Assembly (NCBI GenBank): GCA_013696395.1
Contig: JACCYQ010000007.1
Location: 1 to 33,282, forward strand
Direction of reading: 5' to 3'
From: Chitinophagaceae bacterium
Lineage (GTDB): Bacteria; Bacteroidota; Bacteroidia; Chitinophagales; Chitinophagaceae
DNA: 33,282 nucleotides
The position numbers and the translations under genes are program-made. Shown one piece after another: positions 30,995-33,282 of this stretch. Within the stretch, counting starts at the first letter, position 1, and each line of letters opens with the position of its first letter. The notes under the pieces were generated by a model. It saw nothing but the letters and a program-made list of their open reading frames with translations, searched no databases and was not told where the DNA came from.

Positions 30995-31002
30995 CAAATT
31001 TA
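30995..31002 (-). promoter_or_regulatory. Promoter -7 element of the GNAT-CPBP unit
   Basis: Minus-strand TAAATTTG, exact TAnnTTTG; predicted leader about 11 nt to the ATG at 30979. It rules out the upstream ATG at 30997. Confidence 0.6.
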
Positions 31003-31060
31003 ATATCAGCTATTTTAAAACCTGGTAAAAAGCAGTTATAAATATTGGTTTCTTTGCTCA

Positions 31061-32212
31061 ATGAGAAAAAAAGTGTTACTCTCACTTTGGGTGATTTTTA
31101 TTTTAGCGGCATGTTCTACATCTAAAGTTTCAACAACTGTTTCATTGCTGGAGCCTTCATTGCACTTGCTTGATGTATATGAAATTCCATTTAATACAAA
31201 GTTTCAACAAACTGCGGTTGGGGGCCTTTCATCCATTGATTACCATATTGAAGATGATGTTTACTATATGATATCCGATGACCGGTCTGCATTTAACCCC
31301 GCAAGATTTTATAAGGCAGCTATCCGGATCATAAATAATAAAATGAAGGACATCCGTTTTCTTTCTGCAGATACACTTCGCCGTTACGATGGTTCCATGT
31401 TCCCGTCTTTTGCCAACGATCCATTTCAATGTCCTGACCCGGAATCTTTGCGTTACCTGTCAACAAATAAGCAATTTATATGGGCTAATGAAGGCGAGCG
31501 GTTAATAAACAATGAAATTACCATTCTGCTTGATCCGGCTATTTATATTTCCAATCAGGAGGGTAAAGTAACAGACAGTTTTAAAATTCCATCCATCTTT
31601 AAAATGAAAGCTGAAGAAAAAGGACCACGTAGAAATGGAACGTTTGAATCTCTTTCTTTAAACAAACATTTAAACATGTTATATGCATGTATGGAGGAAC
31701 CCCTTTATGAGGACGGTCAAAGGGCAGGGCTTCATGATTCAGTTGCATGGGTGCGAATGATAAAATTTGATATTGAAACCAGGAAACCGGTTCTTCAATA
31801 TGCTTACCAGGTAGAACCCGTAGTGCACACGCCCAAACCGGAAAATGCATTTCGGATAAATGGCGTATCGGAAATTCTATATGTAGGTAATAAAAGAATG
31901 ATTGTGGTGGAACGTTCCTGGTCTGCCGGACAAAAATCAAGTAATATAAAAGTTTTCCTGACGGATCATTCTGAAGCAAGCGATGTATCATCCATAAAAT
32001 CACTTACTGCTGGCAGCTTTAAACCAATTCAAAAAAAATTGCTGGTAGATATGGATAAATTGGGTATTAATATTGACAATATAGAAGGCGTAACATTTGG
32101 TCCCAGGTTATCCAATGGAAACCCCAGCCTGGTATTTGTTTCAGACAATAATTTCAATAAAGAGCAGGTCACTCAGATACTGTTATTTGAATTAAAAAAT
32201 TTTATTGAATAG
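31061..32212 (+). CDS. Phytase-esterase-like (PF13449-type) lipoprotein
   Basis: A 383-aa predicted lipoprotein beginning MRKKVLLSLWVIFILAACST, with lipobox LAAC and Cys18 as the lipid site. The mature part has the beta-propeller-like pattern of the 'esterase-like activity of phytase' family: GGLSSIDYHIEDDVYYMISD, then DPESLRYL, KGPRRNGTFESLSLNKHLNM, VSEILYVGNKRMIVVERSW and the closing IEGVTFGPRL with FVSDNNFN. Family members may hydrolyse phosphate esters, but the catalytic centre is not defined, so activity is uncertain. TTTCTTTG (31049-31056) lies 4 bases before the ATG, one base off the -7 consensus, which suggests a leaderless mRNA. Divergent from the GNAT gene. Confidence 0.87.
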   Translation: MRKKVLLSLWVIFILAACSTSKVSTTVSLLEPSLHLLDVYEIPFNTKFQQTAVGGLSSIDYHIEDDVYYMISDDRSAFNPARFYKAAIRIINNKMKDIRFLSADTLRRYDGSMFPSFANDPFQCPDPESLRYLSTNKQFIWANEGERLINNEITILLDPAIYISNQEGKVTDSFKIPSIFKMKAEEKGPRRNGTFESLSLNKHLNMLYACMEEPLYEDGQRAGLHDSVAWVRMIKFDIETRKPVLQYAYQVEPVVHTPKPENAFRINGVSEILYVGNKRMIVVERSWSAGQKSSNIKVFLTDHSEASDVSSIKSLTAGSFKPIQKKLLVDMDKLGINIDNIEGVTFGPRLSNGNPSLVFVSDNNFNKEQVTQILLFELKNFIE

Positions 32213-32263
32213 TTCTTTCATTTAAGCAATTAAAAACGGGCATTTATAAACTACAAACTTCTT

Positions 32264-32271
32264 TATCTTTG
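32264..32271 (+). promoter_or_regulatory. Promoter -7 element of prfB
   Basis: TATCTTTG, exact TAnnTTTG, 6 bases before the ATG; predicted leader about 2 nt. Confidence 0.65.
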
Positions 32272-32277
32272 CGCCCT

Positions 32278-33282
32278 ATGACAATTGAGCAATTAAAAGA
32301 TATAAGGTCCCGCGTTGATGGATTGAGGAGGTTTCTTTGACGTCGCTAACCGACAACATAAGATAGACCAGGATAAGCAATTAACCCTTTCTCCGGGTTT
32401 CTGGAATGATAATGCACGTGCAACACAAATTCTGAAAGATATTAAGCTGAATGAGTATTGGGCAAAGTTATATGAGCAAGTAAACGCTGCTGTAGACGAC
32501 TTTGCAGTGCTTTTTGAATTTTGGAAAGAAGGCGAAGCAGAAGAAACAGAGGTAAAAGCTGCATGGCAAAATGCCCAAAGAGAAATTGAAGAAGCAGAAT
32601 TTAAAAGTTCTCTCAATGAACCTGAAGATGAATTGCCTGCAGTACTGCAGATCAATTCTGGCGCCGGGGGAACAGAAAGCCAGGACTGGGCCGAAATGCT
32701 GGCCCGAATGTATCGCATGTATGGTGAAAAACAGGGCTGGAGTGTATCCGAACTGGATTGGCAGGATGGCGATGGAGCAGGTATAAAATCTGCAACCCTG
32801 CAATTTGACGGCCCATTTGCCTATGGTTTTTTGAAAGCGGAAAGTGGTGTACACCGGCTTGTTCGTATTTCACCTTTTGACAGCAATGCACGCAGGCACA
32901 CTTCTTTTGCCAGCGTTTACGTATACCCGTTAATTGATGATACCATTGAAATTGAAGTAAGCCCTGCCGATGTGGAATGGGCATTCTTTAGAAGTGGAGG
33001 TAGTGGCGGACAAAACGTAAATAAAGTAGAAACAGCCGTGAGACTAACGCACAAGCCAAGTGGTATAATAGTGGAATGTCAGCAAGCCCGTACACAAGGT
33101 GAGAACCGTGAAAAGGCCATGACCATGCTGAAGAGCCGCCTGCATGAAGAAGAAATGCGTAAAAGGGAAGCTATTCAAAACGCCAATAATGCCACCAAGA
33201 AAAAAATAGAATGGGGAAGCCAAATTAGAAGTTATGTTTTTCACCCCTACAAAATGATCAAAGACCACCGTACCGATTTTGA
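32278..33282 (+). CDS. prfB: Peptide chain release factor 2 with programmed +1 frameshift (cut by window edge)
   Basis: RF2 ends translation at UGA and UAA. The first 20 codons ([20 protein letters not shown]) end at an in-frame TGA at 32338-32340; a +1 shift at CTT-T moves reading to GAC at 32339 and gives an open frame to the window edge, 314 further codons. That frame holds the anticodon-mimic SPF ([15 protein letters not shown]) and the catalytic GGQ loop ([19 protein letters not shown]). It ends IKDHRTDF at the edge; about 20-30 residues are probably missing. When RF2 is low, slow termination at UGA favours the shift, so RF2 controls its own synthesis. The gene is intact: the stop is regulatory, not a mutation. 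The leader is predicted to be only about 2 nt. Confidence 0.96.
32326..32340 (+). promoter_or_regulatory. RF2 programmed +1 frameshift site
   Basis: AGGAGG (32326-32331), spacer TTT, slippery CTT (32335-32337), stop TGA (32338-32340) then C. This matches the RF2 recoding site of E. coli in order and spacing. AGGAGG acts as an internal Shine-Dalgarno sequence that pulls the ribosome into the +1 frame. Confidence 0.95.

Noticed and set aside
29455-30997. CPBP ('Abi') plus acetyltransferase as a phage-defence or toxin-antitoxin system
   Set aside because: The CPBP family name alone does not imply defence; no nuclease, antitoxin or mobile-element context is present, and surrounding genes are housekeeping.
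32338-32340. In-frame TGA making prfB look like a broken gene
   Set aside because: The AGGAGG-TTT-CTT-TGA-C context and intact downstream frame show the standard RF2 recoding site.

Overview
This 33.3 kb window is chromosomal DNA from a member of the Bacteroidota, most likely a Chitinophagaceae-like lineage (phylum assignment secure, family assignment inferred). The reasons are the short 285-aa primary sigma factor without region 1.1; families typical of the phylum (DUF4403, DUF3822, DUF2027-Smr, the ~464-aa fold-III decarboxylase); AT-rich sequence; and many copies of the Bacteroidota promoter -7 element TAnnTTTG just upstream of genes, with almost no Shine-Dalgarno sequences at starts.

Layout. 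1-5800: start of argS (minus, cut by the left edge), a GtrA-like membrane protein, a DUF4403 lipoprotein, dnaK, then small envelope proteins including a Pmp3-domain protein and an unlisted 56-aa two-helix membrane protein on the minus strand. 5800-8560: YjbR-like protein, rpmI-rplT behind a structured leader, and an arginine-decarboxylase-like enzyme. 8580-11280: secreted or lipid-anchored proteins of unknown role and an Hsp20. 11490-15860: bacilliredoxin, lgt, rpoD, trxB, folB. 15874-17232: a MATE transporter on the minus strand. 17335-23483: a tightly packed, partly overlapping block DUF3822-rsmD-5-FTHF cyclo-ligase-lpxK-rnr-polyprenyl synthase. 23575-28956: NhaC antiporter, DUF2027-Smr protein, DUF389 and DUF2254 membrane proteins. 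29052-29450: the RNase P RNA gene. 29455-32212: CPBP-type membrane protein and GNAT acetyltransferase (minus), then a phytase-esterase-like lipoprotein. 32278-end: prfB with its programmed +1 frameshift, cut by the right edge.

The genes are mainly core functions: translation (argS, rpmI, rplT, rsmD, prfB, rnpB), protein folding and redox (dnaK, hsp20, trxB, bacilliredoxin), envelope building (lgt, lpxK, polyprenyl synthase), RNA decay (rnr) and folate metabolism (folB, cyclo-ligase). I see no mobile element, CRISPR array, tRNA, rRNA or prophage. No stretch over 300 bases lacks a gene; the longest gap (13205-13484) holds the rpoD promoter and leader.

I found no clear new multi-gene system. 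The points most worth a second look are: the structured rpmI-rplT leader; the use of an AGGAGG-driven frameshift in prfB where starts otherwise lack that signal; several apparently leaderless mRNAs; RsmD with GPPY in place of the catalytic D/N-PPY; a CPBP protein that has lost active-site residues; and a bidirectional terminator whose loop contains two abutting stop codons.
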